DNA of 64,000 nt from Deferribacteraceae bacterium UBA6793 (GCA_002452405.1 DKFP01000002.1:62001-126000); one strand, 5' to 3'. Shown: positions 16,539 to 24,691, numbered from the stretch's first letter. The notes: generated by a model not told the origin, from the sequence alone. Numbers and translations: made by a program.

Positions 16539-17798
16539 ATGAAAAAATCACTGCTAACAACGCTTCTGCTCCTTTCGTCCTTTGCGGCATTTGCCGACGA
16601 GGCTCCTACGCTTGACACAGGCGACACGGCATGGCTTCTTGTGTCTTCCGCTTTCGTTCTTCTCATGCTGCCCGGTCTCGCACTTTTCTACGGCGGTATG
16701 GTCAGGGCAAAAAACGTTCTTTCCACTTTCCTTTACAGCTTTACAGCACTCACTATTGTGGGCGTTGTCTGGGCGGTAATCGGTTTCACACTGGCATTCG
16801 GCGAAACAGAATCCCCTTTTGTGGGCGGTATGCAGTATCTGATGCTGGGCGGCGACTTTATGACGGCGCTCTCCGGTACAATTCCGCTTTCGGTTTTCGC
16901 AATGTTTCAGGGTATGTTCGCGATAATCACCGTTGCACTTATCTCCGGTGCTATCGTTGAAAGAATGAAGTTTTCCGCATGGGTTATCTTCATGGTTGTG
17001 TGGGTCATCGTGGTTTACTCCCCCGTTGCACACTGGGTGTGGGCAAGCTCCGGCTGGCTGTTTAAAATGGGCGCGCTTGACTTCGCAGGCGGTACCGTGG
17101 TTCACTTCTCCTCCGGTTGCGCGGCTCTTGCTCTTGCAATAGTGCTCGGCAACAGAAAGGATTTCCAGAAAACGGCAATCATCCCGCATAACCTGACACA
17201 AACACTTATCGGCGCAGGTCTTCTGTGGTTCGGTTGGTTCGGGTTTAACGCGGGCTCAGCTCTCGGCGCAAACGTTCTCGCAGGTCTTGCATTTGCCAAC
17301 ACCATGATAGCAGCGGCTGCCGCAGGCGTAAGCTGGATGCTCATTGAATGGACACACGGCAAACCCAGCGCACTCGGCGTTGCATCCGGCATAGTTGCAG
17401 GTCTCGTTGCAATCACACCCGCAGCAGGTTTTGTTGCTCCCTGGGGTGCGCTTGTTCTGGGACTTCTTGTCGGCGTGCTTTGCTGCTACGCAATCAGACT
17501 TAAATTCAAACTGAAACTGGACGACTCTCTGGATGTTTTCGGAATCCACGGCGTGGGCGGTCTTTTCGGTGCGATAATGACAGGCGTACTTGCTATCGAA
17601 GGCAAAGGTCTCATCAGCGGAAACGCTGCACAGGTTGGTATTCAGACGATCGGCGTTCTTTCCGCAGGTCTGTATTCGTTCGTAGTTACACTGGTTATTG
17701 CTTATGCTCTTAAAGCCACTATCGGACTCAGGGTCACACCTGAACAGGAGGCAGAGGGTACGGACGTCAATCAGCACGGAGAGAAAGCGTACAACTAA
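16539..17798 (+). CDS. amtB: Ammonium transporter AmtB
   Basis: 419 residues from the ATG at 16539, five bases after GGGGTGA. A signal peptide (MKKSLLTTLLLLSSFAAFADE) is followed by eleven membrane spans. The twin histidines of the conduction pore are in GGTVVHFSSG and VFGIHGVGG; the ammonium signature DFAGGTVVHFSSG is complete. AmtB trimers bring ammonium into the cell and are normally blocked by GlnK, but no glnK gene is adjacent here. Transcription from the sigma-54 box and a UUCG-loop terminator make it a single-gene unit. Confidence 0.96.
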   Translation: MKKSLLTTLLLLSSFAAFADEAPTLDTGDTAWLLVSSAFVLLMLPGLALFYGGMVRAKNVLSTFLYSFTALTIVGVVWAVIGFTLAFGETESPFVGGMQYLMLGGDFMTALSGTIPLSVFAMFQGMFAIITVALISGAIVERMKFSAWVIFMVVWVIVVYSPVAHWVWASSGWLFKMGALDFAGGTVVHFSSGCAALALAIVLGNRKDFQKTAIIPHNLTQTLIGAGLLWFGWFGFNAGSALGANVLAGLAFANTMIAAAAAGVSWMLIEWTHGKPSALGVASGIVAGLVAITPAAGFVAPWGALVLGLLVGVLCCYAIRLKFKLKLDDSLDVFGIHGVGGLFGAIMTGVLAIEGKGLISGNAAQVGIQTIGVLSAGLYSFVVTLVIAYALKATIGLRVTPEQEAEGTDVNQHGEKAYN

Positions 17799-17821
17799 GA
17801 TCGTTTTCTTCATATTAAAAG

Positions 17822-17847
17822 AGGCAGTCTTCGGGCTGCCTTTTTTT
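17822..17847 (+). terminator. Rho-independent terminator of amtB
   Basis: AGGCAGTC and GGCTGCCT form an 8-bp stem (one G-T pair) closed by a TTCG tetraloop and followed by seven T residues, 24 bp after the amtB stop. Confidence 0.92.
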
Positions 17848-17891
17848 GTGCCCGAAAATATTTTCATGAGTAACGCCACACTGACGGAAGG

Positions 17892-17936
17892 ATGAGACTG
17901 CTTCCCCCCTATGGGGTTCGCAGAGACGGAGAGGGC
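17892..17936 (+). repeat. Dispersed palindromic repeat, copy 3 (left half only)
   Basis: ATGAGACTGCTTC, then a CCCCCTATGGGG centre and GGTTCGCAGAGACG, match the left half of copies 1 and 4. The right half with GCGAGG...GAAG is missing, so this is a truncated copy. Confidence 0.7.
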
Positions 17937-18012
17937 GGCGAACATACGGATTTGTATAAAATGTCAACTCCAGCTTCTGCTTATGTGACTCTGCTTTCCA
18001 TAACCAAGCAGT

Positions 18013-18100
18013 TCTAGGCGGACGAGATAAAATCGACGAGCATACATTGAAGTATGTGAGGAAGATTTTATTGAGGACAACGACGAAATGCGACGGTTAC
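18013..18100 (+). repeat. Long imperfect hairpin element
   Basis: ATAAAATC(...)CATAC and GTATG(...)GATTTTAT form a two-part stem around ATTGAA (18030-18075), set in TCTAGGCGGACGAG and ACGACGAAATGCGACGGTTACGG flanks. It has no gene and only one copy in the window; it resembles interspersed repeats I have seen in anaerobe genomes, which is recall rather than a search. Confidence 0.4.
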
Positions 18101-18128
18101 GGGATGCAGAATGCACCGCGTATCACCA

Positions 18129-18575
18129 TCAATCCCTTGAAAGGATAGCACCTCTGGATGTAAAAGATATCCCCTGCTGCGTCTTAGCGCCTATCATAAC
18201 GGACTCTATGACCGGGTCGGTCACGTCTGCCGATGATTTCCATCTGACTATAAAACTTGCGCCGGAGCCTCCTGCGGTGTCGGATTCTTTAACCACGAAG
18301 CGGACAGACGAAAGCGGATTAAGCGTGACGGCTTTCGGAACGTATTTTGCAATAAGTTTTCCGTCTGAACCGTAATAGTCAGCAGACAGAAGTGTTATAC
18401 GGTTTTTCATATCTGTGTTGCGGATGCTCACAGTAGCCGCCAGCAGAAAAGGCTTTTCCTTGTCCCCTGTGTATATGTGAGAGTACACAGGAACGTACAC
18501 GGCAGCACCTTTAAATGCGTATGCCGTGGCTGAAAACAGAACAGCAGCCAGAACAAGAATAAGCGTTTTTCGCAT
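18129..18575 (-). CDS. DUF3124 periplasmic protein
   Basis: 148 residues with a signal peptide (MRKTLILVLAAVLFSATAYA). The mature part matches DUF3124: VYVPVYSHIYTGDKEK, LAATVSIRNTD, YYGSDGKLI and SGASFIVRWKS, ending QQGISFTSRGA. The family is of unknown function and found mainly in Gram-negative bacteria and cyanobacteria. It is a single gene, divergent from the chemoreceptor 256 bp away. Nothing in the context gives a job. Confidence 0.85.
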   Translation of the reverse strand: MRKTLILVLAAVLFSATAYAFKGAAVYVPVYSHIYTGDKEKPFLLAATVSIRNTDMKNRITLLSADYYGSDGKLIAKYVPKAVTLNPLSSVRFVVKESDTAGGSGASFIVRWKSSADVTDPVIESVMIGAKTQQGISFTSRGAILSRD

Positions 18576-18725
18576 AAATCACCTCAAAGTATATAATAAG
18601 CGCAGAAAAATTTTTTTTAAATACAAAAAACGATTTACAACACGCCAACCAAAGGGTACATATTTTTAATGACTTTTAGTTCGTTTATGAATTTATACTA
18701 TTGAAAACACGTTTTTTGTGTGCTA

Positions 18726-18748
18726 AATAATACTTAAAGAGTATTATT
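18726..18748. promoter_or_regulatory. 9-bp inverted repeat upstream of chemoreceptor gene
   Basis: AATAATACT and AGTATTATT flank a 5-bp TAAAG spacer: a perfect dyad in an A+T-rich divergent promoter region, 84 bp before the chemoreceptor start. It may be a regulator site; with no T-tract on either side a terminator is unlikely. Confidence 0.4.
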
Positions 18749-18831
18749 ATCGTCAATCATTAAACTAAACTTTTGTTTCAGAAGATTAAATTTACCGTTA
18801 TAATTGTATATTAATGCATAAGGAGACCCGT

Positions 18832-20514
18832 ATGCTGAAATCTGTAAAAACAAAAATTTTACTGCTGGTTATGATTCCGCTACTCGCTGTCACCTGCATA
18901 ATTCTTTTCACAGTGTACAGAGATGTGAAAAACGCTACGGATGAGCAGATTTCCATGGAACGCGAAAAGCTGATGAACAGCAAAAAAGAGGAATTGAAAA
19001 ACAACGTGGACATAGCTCTGACCGCAATGCATCCGCTTGTTAACCACAAAGAACTCAGCGCCGAACAGTCGCAGATGATGGCAAAAGCTATTCTTGAAAG
19101 TATCCGTTTCGCAGGCGACGGCTACATATTCACATACACTTTCGACGGAACAGCACTTACCGTGGGTCCGAACAAGGCTGTTGTCGGAAAGAACCTGATG
19201 GATTCAAAAGATGCTAATGGCGTTTATTTTATCAAAGAGATGCTGGATAAGGCAAAAAGCGACGGGGGCGGCTATGTTGAATATATATGGCTGAAACCTT
19301 CTGTCGGAAAAGACGTCCCGAAACTCAGCTACGCTACTAAAATAGACGCTTGGAACTGGATGATAGGCACAGGCGTGTATATAGATGACATAGACGCGGC
19401 AGTTGCAAAACTTGAAGCCGAATCAAAGACACGCATTAAAACCATGCTGTTCAGTATATTCGGCATTTCCACAGTGGCGCTGGTGATAACTGTGGTTGTA
19501 GCTATGATGATGACAGGAAAAATGACCAAAGGGATACAGACGGCGGCAGACGTTCTGCGCGAGATAGCATCCGGCGAGGGCGATCTTACGAAACAGCTTC
19601 CTGTCACATCTGACGACGAGGTCGGTCAGCTTTCAAAATATTTCAACCAGTTCATAAACAAACTGCGCGACATCATAACCACCGTTCAGGAGAACGCCCA
19701 GTCCGTCGCCTCCGGCAGCACGGAACTTGCCGCGGCAACGGAAGAACTTTCCATGACAATGAGTGACCAGGCGGCACAGGTCACAGGCGTTGCCTCCGCA
19801 ACAGAGGAGATGAGTGCATCCTCATCGCTTATCAACGATAACCTCGACACCACACTTAAAGTTGCAAACGAAACTGCCAATAACACCAACGAAGGCAGCA
19901 AAATGCTTAATAAGGCTGTAAACGAGATACAGCAGATAAAAAACAAGGTGGACGAACTCGGAACTACCATCCGCAACCTCGCGGATTCATCACAGGAAAT
20001 AAACGCTATACTGAACGTTATAAGCGATATTGCAGACCAGACAAACCTGCTGGCACTTAACGCGGCAATAGAAGCGGCAAGAGCAGGAGAACACGGACGC
20101 GGATTTGCGGTTGTTGCCGACGAAGTACGCAAACTGGCAGAGCGCACACAGAGCGCCACAGGTGAGATAAGCAGCATTATAGGCAACCTTCAGAAAGAAT
20201 CGAACAGGGCTTCCGACGACATGGGGCTTGCGCTTGTGCAGGTTGATGCAGGTGTTAAAACCATGCTCACAACAGCAACCTTCTTCGACAAAATAGTGTC
20301 TTCCGTGGACGAAATGAGCAACATGAACAATATGATTGAAACGTCCATCAAAGAACAGGTTCAGGCGATTGAAAATATCAACGACAACGCACAGACGATT
20401 TCAACGGGCATTGAGCAGAGCACACACGCTCTGGCGGAGATAAGCAGAACAGTTTCTGATCTCGAAAAACAGTCGGAAAACCTTATGGTGCTTACTGGTC
20501 AGTTCAAGGTATAA
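18832..20514 (+). CDS. Methyl-accepting chemotaxis protein with single Cache domain
   Basis: 560 residues from the ATG at 18832, which has AAGGAGA upstream. A first membrane span (about 8-30) is followed by a periplasmic Cache_2-type sensor (about 35-195; GDGYIFTYTFDGT, DANGVYFIKEML, WNWMIGTGVYIDDID), a second span (about 200-226), a HAMP linker and the cytoplasmic signalling coil. The hairpin tip ISDIADQTNLLALNAAIEAA and GRGFAVVADEVRKLAERT is intact. It signals to CheA/CheW; no che genes lie near. Cache_2 receptors often bind small carboxylates, but the ligand cannot be told. No CheR-tethering pentapeptide is seen at the C-terminus. Confidence 0.94.
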   Translation: MLKSVKTKILLLVMIPLLAVTCIILFTVYRDVKNATDEQISMEREKLMNSKKEELKNNVDIALTAMHPLVNHKELSAEQSQMMAKAILESIRFAGDGYIFTYTFDGTALTVGPNKAVVGKNLMDSKDANGVYFIKEMLDKAKSDGGGYVEYIWLKPSVGKDVPKLSYATKIDAWNWMIGTGVYIDDIDAAVAKLEAESKTRIKTMLFSIFGISTVALVITVVVAMMMTGKMTKGIQTAADVLREIASGEGDLTKQLPVTSDDEVGQLSKYFNQFINKLRDIITTVQENAQSVASGSTELAAATEELSMTMSDQAAQVTGVASATEEMSASSSLINDNLDTTLKVANETANNTNEGSKMLNKAVNEIQQIKNKVDELGTTIRNLADSSQEINAILNVISDIADQTNLLALNAAIEAARAGEHGRGFAVVADEVRKLAERTQSATGEISSIIGNLQKESNRASDDMGLALVQVDAGVKTMLTTATFFDKIVSSVDEMSNMNNMIETSIKEQVQAIENINDNAQTISTGIEQSTHALAEISRTVSDLEKQSENLMVLTGQFKV

Positions 20515-20534
20515 GAAAGTCGCTACTACTAATT

Positions 20535-20574
20535 AAAAAAGGCGCATCCTTCCGGGTGCGCCTTTTCTGTTTAT
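20535..20574. terminator. Bidirectional terminator, left copy of 40-bp direct repeat
   Basis: Six A, then a 9-bp stem GGCGCATCC/GGGTGCGCC with TTCC loop, then TTTTCTGTTTAT. It ends the chemoreceptor transcript on the plus strand. On the minus strand it ends the last gene of the A+T-rich block, whose TAA stop (20573-20571) lies inside the repeat. A perfect 40-bp copy is at 24640-24679. Confidence 0.92.
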
Positions 20575-21098
20575 TTTAATAGGTTAATAAAATCCTGCTC
20601 CATTAAATTATAATATTTTACTCGATTTATTCCTAAAATAAACGCATCCCCGTTTTTCAATAAATCAAAATTTAATGAACGTTGGGCATTAAGTGCGTTA
20701 TTACATTCTTCATCCCAAACCATAGCCATAACGTTTCCGTTACTGCTATAAAGATTGTAACCGTTTGTCAGAATGCAGATATCTTTTCCAAGCACCTTGT
20801 TCGCCATATATTGTTTGCCGGAATTATATCTTTTTATAATCGCCTCGCCTGAAACACCCTCAAAATCCGCAAGATCATTCAGATACAAACCATAGGTATT
20901 TGCATAGTCTGCCAGAAACTTTAATTTTACAGTAATTATTCCGGAATCCTCGCATTTTGCTACAAATCTTGTTGGAGAAATTATTTTCTGTCCAATACAG
21001 TTATCTGTAAAAACGTCGCCCTTCTCTTTCATATGTGCAGTATCTGCAAACGCAGACAAGAAAGAAAATACAATCAAAGTTATAACTATTTTTTTCAT
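20571..21098 (-). CDS. Exported protein, possibly SNase-like fold, unknown function
   Basis: 175 residues with a signal peptide (MKKIVITLIVFSFLSAFA) and a good GAGGTG ribosome site. The C-terminal half (GKQYMANKVLGKDI, then AMVWDEECNNA and LNFDLLKNGDAFI) recalls the second half of staphylococcal-nuclease-like domains (KxFLEn-LLxGK, N-x-LL-xxGxA), but the catalytic Arg/Glu/Arg residues are not evident, so if related it is probably inactive. Two or three cysteines suggest a disulphide. It is the last gene of the A+T-rich block, and its stop codon sits inside the left terminator repeat. Confidence 0.6.
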   Translation of the reverse strand: MKKIVITLIVFSFLSAFADTAHMKEKGDVFTDNCIGQKIISPTRFVAKCEDSGIITVKLKFLADYANTYGLYLNDLADFEGVSGEAIIKRYNSGKQYMANKVLGKDICILTNGYNLYSSNGNVMAMVWDEECNNALNAQRSLNFDLLKNGDAFILGINRVKYYNLMEQDFINLLK

Positions 21099-21127
21099 AG
21101 GTCACCTCAATTATTTTTCACTTTATA

Positions 21128-21709
21128 TCAGAAGAGATTCTCAGCAATCTCTTCAAATCTTTTGAACCCATCGTTTTTCAGACCATAAATATATTTGGCA
21201 ACAAAAAGACTGCTGTTATTCACTGGTCTGTCGTTAACTTTAATTTCAGCGATACCCAAAAATTTTGCAGACTGAACTTTGATAAACTTTTTTTCAGTCG
21301 ATACACTTATGATTCTCACATTCCCTAAATCTTTTAAATTGAATGAAGTTACAACGAAAACGGCATCCTTATCAGCCTTGTATTTTGAAAATTTCAGATT
21401 TGAAACATTCCCGTTATCTTCCAGAACTTCCTCCAGACTTTCATAAAGGTCAACATGCTCCACCGACTTGATATAATCGAAATTTGATTCTATTAAAGAC
21501 TCAGCCTCATCAAGTGCAATTTTACCTTCAGGAGCATATTTTGAACCGACAACAAGGGGTCCCAGAAGAACAGTTTCCAGCGACGCTTCTTTAGCAGTAT
21601 CTAATTCATTATTCATAACAAAAAAATAGACCGGAACATATATTATGTAAAAGAGGATGATTAATCCAAAAAACGAGGATAAACATCCAGGATTTTGCTC
21701 TTTCGTCAT
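21128..21709 (-). CDS. Membrane-anchored protein of unknown function
   Basis: 193 residues. One hydrophobic span near the N-terminus (about 10-31, SFFGLIILFYIIYVPVYFFV) anchors an otherwise soluble domain, probably on the periplasmic side, with alternating strands and charged helices. No family is recognised. The ribosome site GGAG is eight bases before the ATG. It lies 29 bp from the exported protein downstream and 52 bp from the secreted protein upstream; composition is A+T-rich like the rest of the block. Confidence 0.6.
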   Translation of the reverse strand: MTKEQNPGCLSSFFGLIILFYIIYVPVYFFVMNNELDTAKEASLETVLLGPLVVGSKYAPEGKIALDEAESLIESNFDYIKSVEHVDLYESLEEVLEDNGNVSNLKFSKYKADKDAVFVVTSFNLKDLGNVRIISVSTEKKFIKVQSAKFLGIAEIKVNDRPVNNSSLFVAKYIYGLKNDGFKRFEEIAENLF

Positions 21710-21761
21710 GATTATTTCTCCAATTCAGAATTTGTAAAATACTACTCAAATGTTCCTAATT

Positions 21762-22541
21762 TTAAGACATCAAAAAATACATAAAAACGAGGTCACAGGC
21801 ATCTCCTTTCAAATGCTCACATCTAAATGATTTCATTTTACTCTCTCCGCTATTTGGCATAATGACCCATTCAATATAAACATGGCTGCTAACACTAAAA
21901 GTGCGGTTCAGATAATTATCTAAAATATTCCTTTCAATAATGTCCCATCTCTTCTGATATTCATTCTCTAATGCACTTCTGGCACTCTCATTTATATCAT
22001 CATACTTTGATAAATCACAGATCTCGTCTCTGAGATTTTCCAGTTCACTCCTGCTTAGTCTTTCGTAGACGGCTGCTTCCTCATCTGTATCCGGAAGAAA
22101 ACCACACCACTTCTTATCAAGACGATCTATAACACATTTCACTTCACTGCATTTGTTCTGCGCCGTCCGAAACTCCCCGACTCTGGCTTCATATGCATCT
22201 CTTTTATCCTGGTAAGGTTTCATTTGTTTATCAAACTCTTTTCTCAACGAAACATAATCGTCATAATAAATCCCCCTTAGTCCACGATTTTTTATCTGTT
22301 TAACCAAATCAGCGCGCATCTTCTTACTAACTTTACCTGAATAATAAACTTTTAACTCACCTTTATCTTTTACTGATCGCCAGTCTGAATCCGTAAATAT
22401 CAATTCAAGCGTGTCTTTAACTGTTTTTGTAGAATTTTGTGATAACGTAGATCTTTGGACTTTTCTGACATTGTTATCTGTAAAACCCATACTGCATACA
22501 ATTACAAATATTAAAAGCGCTAATTTACTAATATACCGCAT
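21762..22541 (-). CDS. Secreted, coil-rich protein of unknown function
   Basis: 259 residues. The N-terminus MRYISKLALLIFVIVCSMGF is a signal sequence; Cys16 is preceded by Val, which does not fit a lipobox well. The middle (about 95-200) is dense in Glu, Lys and Arg and predicted by eye to be helical or coiled; it has C132/C137-type paired cysteines (NKCSEVKC) and a KKWCGFLPDTDEE turn. A C-terminal strand-rich end has RCEHLKGDACDLV. No known domain is recognised. AGAGG precedes the ATG. It follows the CsgG-like lipoprotein in the block. Confidence 0.6.
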   Translation of the reverse strand: MRYISKLALLIFVIVCSMGFTDNNVRKVQRSTLSQNSTKTVKDTLELIFTDSDWRSVKDKGELKVYYSGKVSKKMRADLVKQIKNRGLRGIYYDDYVSLRKEFDKQMKPYQDKRDAYEARVGEFRTAQNKCSEVKCVIDRLDKKWCGFLPDTDEEAAVYERLSRSELENLRDEICDLSKYDDINESARSALENEYQKRWDIIERNILDNYLNRTFSVSSHVYIEWVIMPNSGESKMKSFRCEHLKGDACDLVFMYFLMS

Positions 22542-22631
22542 AAATACCTCTGTTAAACCTTTTCAATAACGATAATTGACTAAACAATAGACTTTTAGTA
22601 TTGAATATAATTATGAACTTATTCAGCTTTA

Positions 22632-23615
22632 TTATGGGTGCATCTGCTCCATCAATGCATTGCTGTTTTGCATCATTTCACTCACTCTGGTCAAAGCAAG
22701 CCCAATCATTTTATTAGGCTTAGAGGTAAGAGAGTCTGCCTTCTGATAAAGCCCCAGCGCTTCACTAAAATTTCCTGAAACTTCCTGACACAACCCCATG
22801 TTATAGGTTAAGGATAAAGATGAAGGATTAGCAGTATAACCATGACTCCATATATCACAGGCTCTATCAATCCTACCTGCTTCAGCGAACTCAACACCAA
22901 CTTTAAGCATATTTCTCGCTTCATTATCCGTAATACCGTCCGTATCAGTCATTATCTCAAGTTTCATAGTTAATCCGTAAGGTGCTACGTTTTTGCGGAA
23001 CTCATCAATAGCCTCTGTAAAAACTTTATTTTTGAGTTCATTGTCAGACATCAACGCATATGAATCATCATCACATTTTGAATCCTCGGCTTTACGCATT
23101 ATGCTGTCGGCATACATAATTTCACTGGTGGAAACATTAACGAGTTTAGGCTCAAGAACAAGCTCGGCTGTTTTTCTTAAACACGCTACTTTTACTTCCC
23201 AGCAACTTTTTCCAGATTTCGAACATCTTGTACGTTGCTCAAAATATCTGTTGCCGTCAACTTTACTATTAGCAGTTCCTGTATATATGCCTTCGGCTCC
23301 AATGAGTTTTCCAAACCGGACAATAGTATCCATATCAGCAGCACTCATCTGAAATTTTTGCTCTTTCATCAGCTTGTTTAAGTTTTCTCTATCAAGCAAA
23401 GTGAAATACCTTTCTCCTGAGATATAAACAGAACTGAGTACATTTTCTACAGCCGGAGTAGCATTTTTGCCATAATTGCCCTGAAAAGGGAAAACTATAA
23501 CACGTCTCAGCTTGGTCGCATCAGGTGATTTAGCAGGCATCATAACTTCAGTTGAAATTTTTGGTGCGCAGCTTAAAAGAATTAACGCGGCAAATAATAT
23601 TAATATATTTTTCAT
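22632..23615 (-). CDS. CsgG/HfaB-like lipoprotein with C-terminal TPR
   Basis: 327 residues. A lipobox LILLSC puts the lipid on C16. Residues 37-115 resemble the CsgG family start: RRVIVFPFQGNYG, then LLDRENLNKLMKEQKFQMS and GAEGIYTGTA, the pattern of outer-membrane curli-secretion and related lipoproteins. A segment with paired cysteines (TRCSKSGKSCWEVKVAC) follows. The end (about 235-310) has helical pairs with YNMGLCQEVSGNFSEALGLYQKA, a tetratricopeptide-type repeat. No curli subunit genes lie near, so it is more likely a related envelope-assembly or stress lipoprotein. The ribosome site is weak. Confidence 0.7.
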   Translation of the reverse strand: MKNILILFAALILLSCAPKISTEVMMPAKSPDATKLRRVIVFPFQGNYGKNATPAVENVLSSVYISGERYFTLLDRENLNKLMKEQKFQMSAADMDTIVRFGKLIGAEGIYTGTANSKVDGNRYFEQRTRCSKSGKSCWEVKVACLRKTAELVLEPKLVNVSTSEIMYADSIMRKAEDSKCDDDSYALMSDNELKNKVFTEAIDEFRKNVAPYGLTMKLEIMTDTDGITDNEARNMLKVGVEFAEAGRIDRACDIWSHGYTANPSSLSLTYNMGLCQEVSGNFSEALGLYQKADSLTSKPNKMIGLALTRVSEMMQNSNALMEQMHP

Positions 23616-23635
23616 ACAGATACCGATGGTTTAAG

Positions 23636-23986
23636 TTAATTTGAGACGGCAGATACAAGAGGATCTTCGCCGTAATTGTTCACACCAGATGTTCCTTTCA
23701 GAAAAAATATCTCAACAATAACCCATAAATTCACTAAAGGAATTAATGATAACAGAAGAAAATATCCGGGACGATTTCTATCATGAGCGCGTTTGACCTG
23801 AATTGTAACAGAAGGTATAAGAATGATGAATTGAGAGAGGATAATAAATTTGTCCATTTCAAAAATCATATCCAAAAGCAAGCCTGCAACCATTATCGGC
23901 AAGGCAATTTTTAAATAAAAATCAACCCATAAAGCTTTCCTATTGGCTCTGCCTTCTTTTGAAAAAAGAAATTCTTTGTAATTCAT
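23636..23986 (-). CDS. DUF805 membrane protein
   Basis: 116 residues. The family pattern is clear: FLFSKEGRANRKALW at the start, then three hydrophobic spans, QVKRAHDRNRPGYFLL in the middle and FFLKGTSGVNNYGEDP at the end. DUF805 proteins are small inner-membrane proteins of unknown role, frequent in accessory regions. A GAGGTGG ribosome site lies before the ATG. It lies 20 bp before the CsgG-like gene in the same direction. Confidence 0.85.
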   Translation of the reverse strand: MNYKEFLFSKEGRANRKALWVDFYLKIALPIMVAGLLLDMIFEMDKFIILSQFIILIPSVTIQVKRAHDRNRPGYFLLLSLIPLVNLWVIVEIFFLKGTSGVNNYGEDPLVSAVSN

Positions 23987-24134
23987 AACACCACCTCAAC
24001 AAATAATTATTTAGAGCACCACATTCAACCATATGAAAATAGCTTTCAGTGTGCTCATATTTGATGTTAGGATATTTACAATAGGATTTCAACAGAATTA
24101 TCTACTTTTTTGAGATTAAAAAATACAACATTTT

Positions 24135-24557
24135 TTATTTTTGATAAAGATGAATAAAATATTCTTTCTCAGCCTGTTTTAAGATCTCCTTTATTCCGGC
24201 GTTATCTATGCTCCGAACAATATCCATAATCCTCCTGATATCTGCATTTTTAAGCAAAACAGCAAGTTCAATAATCACACACACATCATCCGAGAGATTT
24301 TTTCTAAGCTCGTCTATTGCTTGCGTTAAATTATAATCAGACTTTAAATTCTCCAAAGAAACATTCCCAAGAAAATAATCAATAGGTACGTCAAGATATT
24401 TCGCAATCTTATTTGCTGTATCAAGGGCAGGTTCCGATCGTCCTGCAATGTAGCTGCTGATATTCTTAGGATTGCTGCCCACTGCTTCAGCAAGCTCTAC
24501 CTGTTTAACACCTTTGGCATGTAAAACCGCTTTCAGTCTTATTCCGTAATTATTCAT
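24135..24557 (-). CDS. XRE-family transcriptional regulator
   Basis: 140 residues. A Cro/CI helix-turn-helix covers about 7-62 (LKAVLHAKGVKQVELAEAVG, NISSYIAGRSEPALDTANKIAKYLDVPIDYFLG). The C-terminal 75 residues are helical and of no known family; they may bind a ligand or make dimers. It is the first gene of the A+T-rich block and is oriented with it, so it probably controls the block or itself. The ATG has no ribosome site (TCATAATTTTCTT precedes it), which suggests leaderless translation. Repressor is more likely than activator, by family habit. Confidence 0.88.
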   Translation of the reverse strand: MNNYGIRLKAVLHAKGVKQVELAEAVGSNPKNISSYIAGRSEPALDTANKIAKYLDVPIDYFLGNVSLENLKSDYNLTQAIDELRKNLSDDVCVIIELAVLLKNADIRRIMDIVRSIDNAGIKEILKQAEKEYFIHLYQK

Positions 24558-24639
24558 AAGAAAATTATGACAGGAGAATCCAAAGTGTAAATCTATTTAT
24601 ATTAGATATTTGAACACAAAACACTACATATGGCGGACA

Positions 24640-24679
24640 AAAAAAGGCGCATCCTTCCGGGTGCGCCTTTTCTGTTTAT
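24640..24679. terminator. Bidirectional terminator, right copy of 40-bp direct repeat
   Basis: Identical over 40 bases to 20535-20574, including stem, loop and T-rich tail. It stands 13 bp after the degP stop and ends that minus-strand operon. Confidence 0.92.
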
Positions 24680-24691
24680 ATGCGTGTTCTG

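Larger units (their letters stand above)
17848..18128. other. Intergenic stretch with two repeat elements
   Basis: Between the amtB terminator and the DUF3124 stop there are a half copy of the dispersed palindrome (17892) and a different hairpin-forming element (18013). No coding frame was supported. Confidence 0.5.

Noticed and set aside
16554..17945. Two minus-strand open frames opposite amtB
   Set aside because: Cys/His-rich nonsense products antisense to a certain transporter gene.
20575..24639. Block as a prophage or classical mobile element
   Set aside because: No integrase, transposase, capsid or replication gene is present; only direct repeats and composition suggest insertion.
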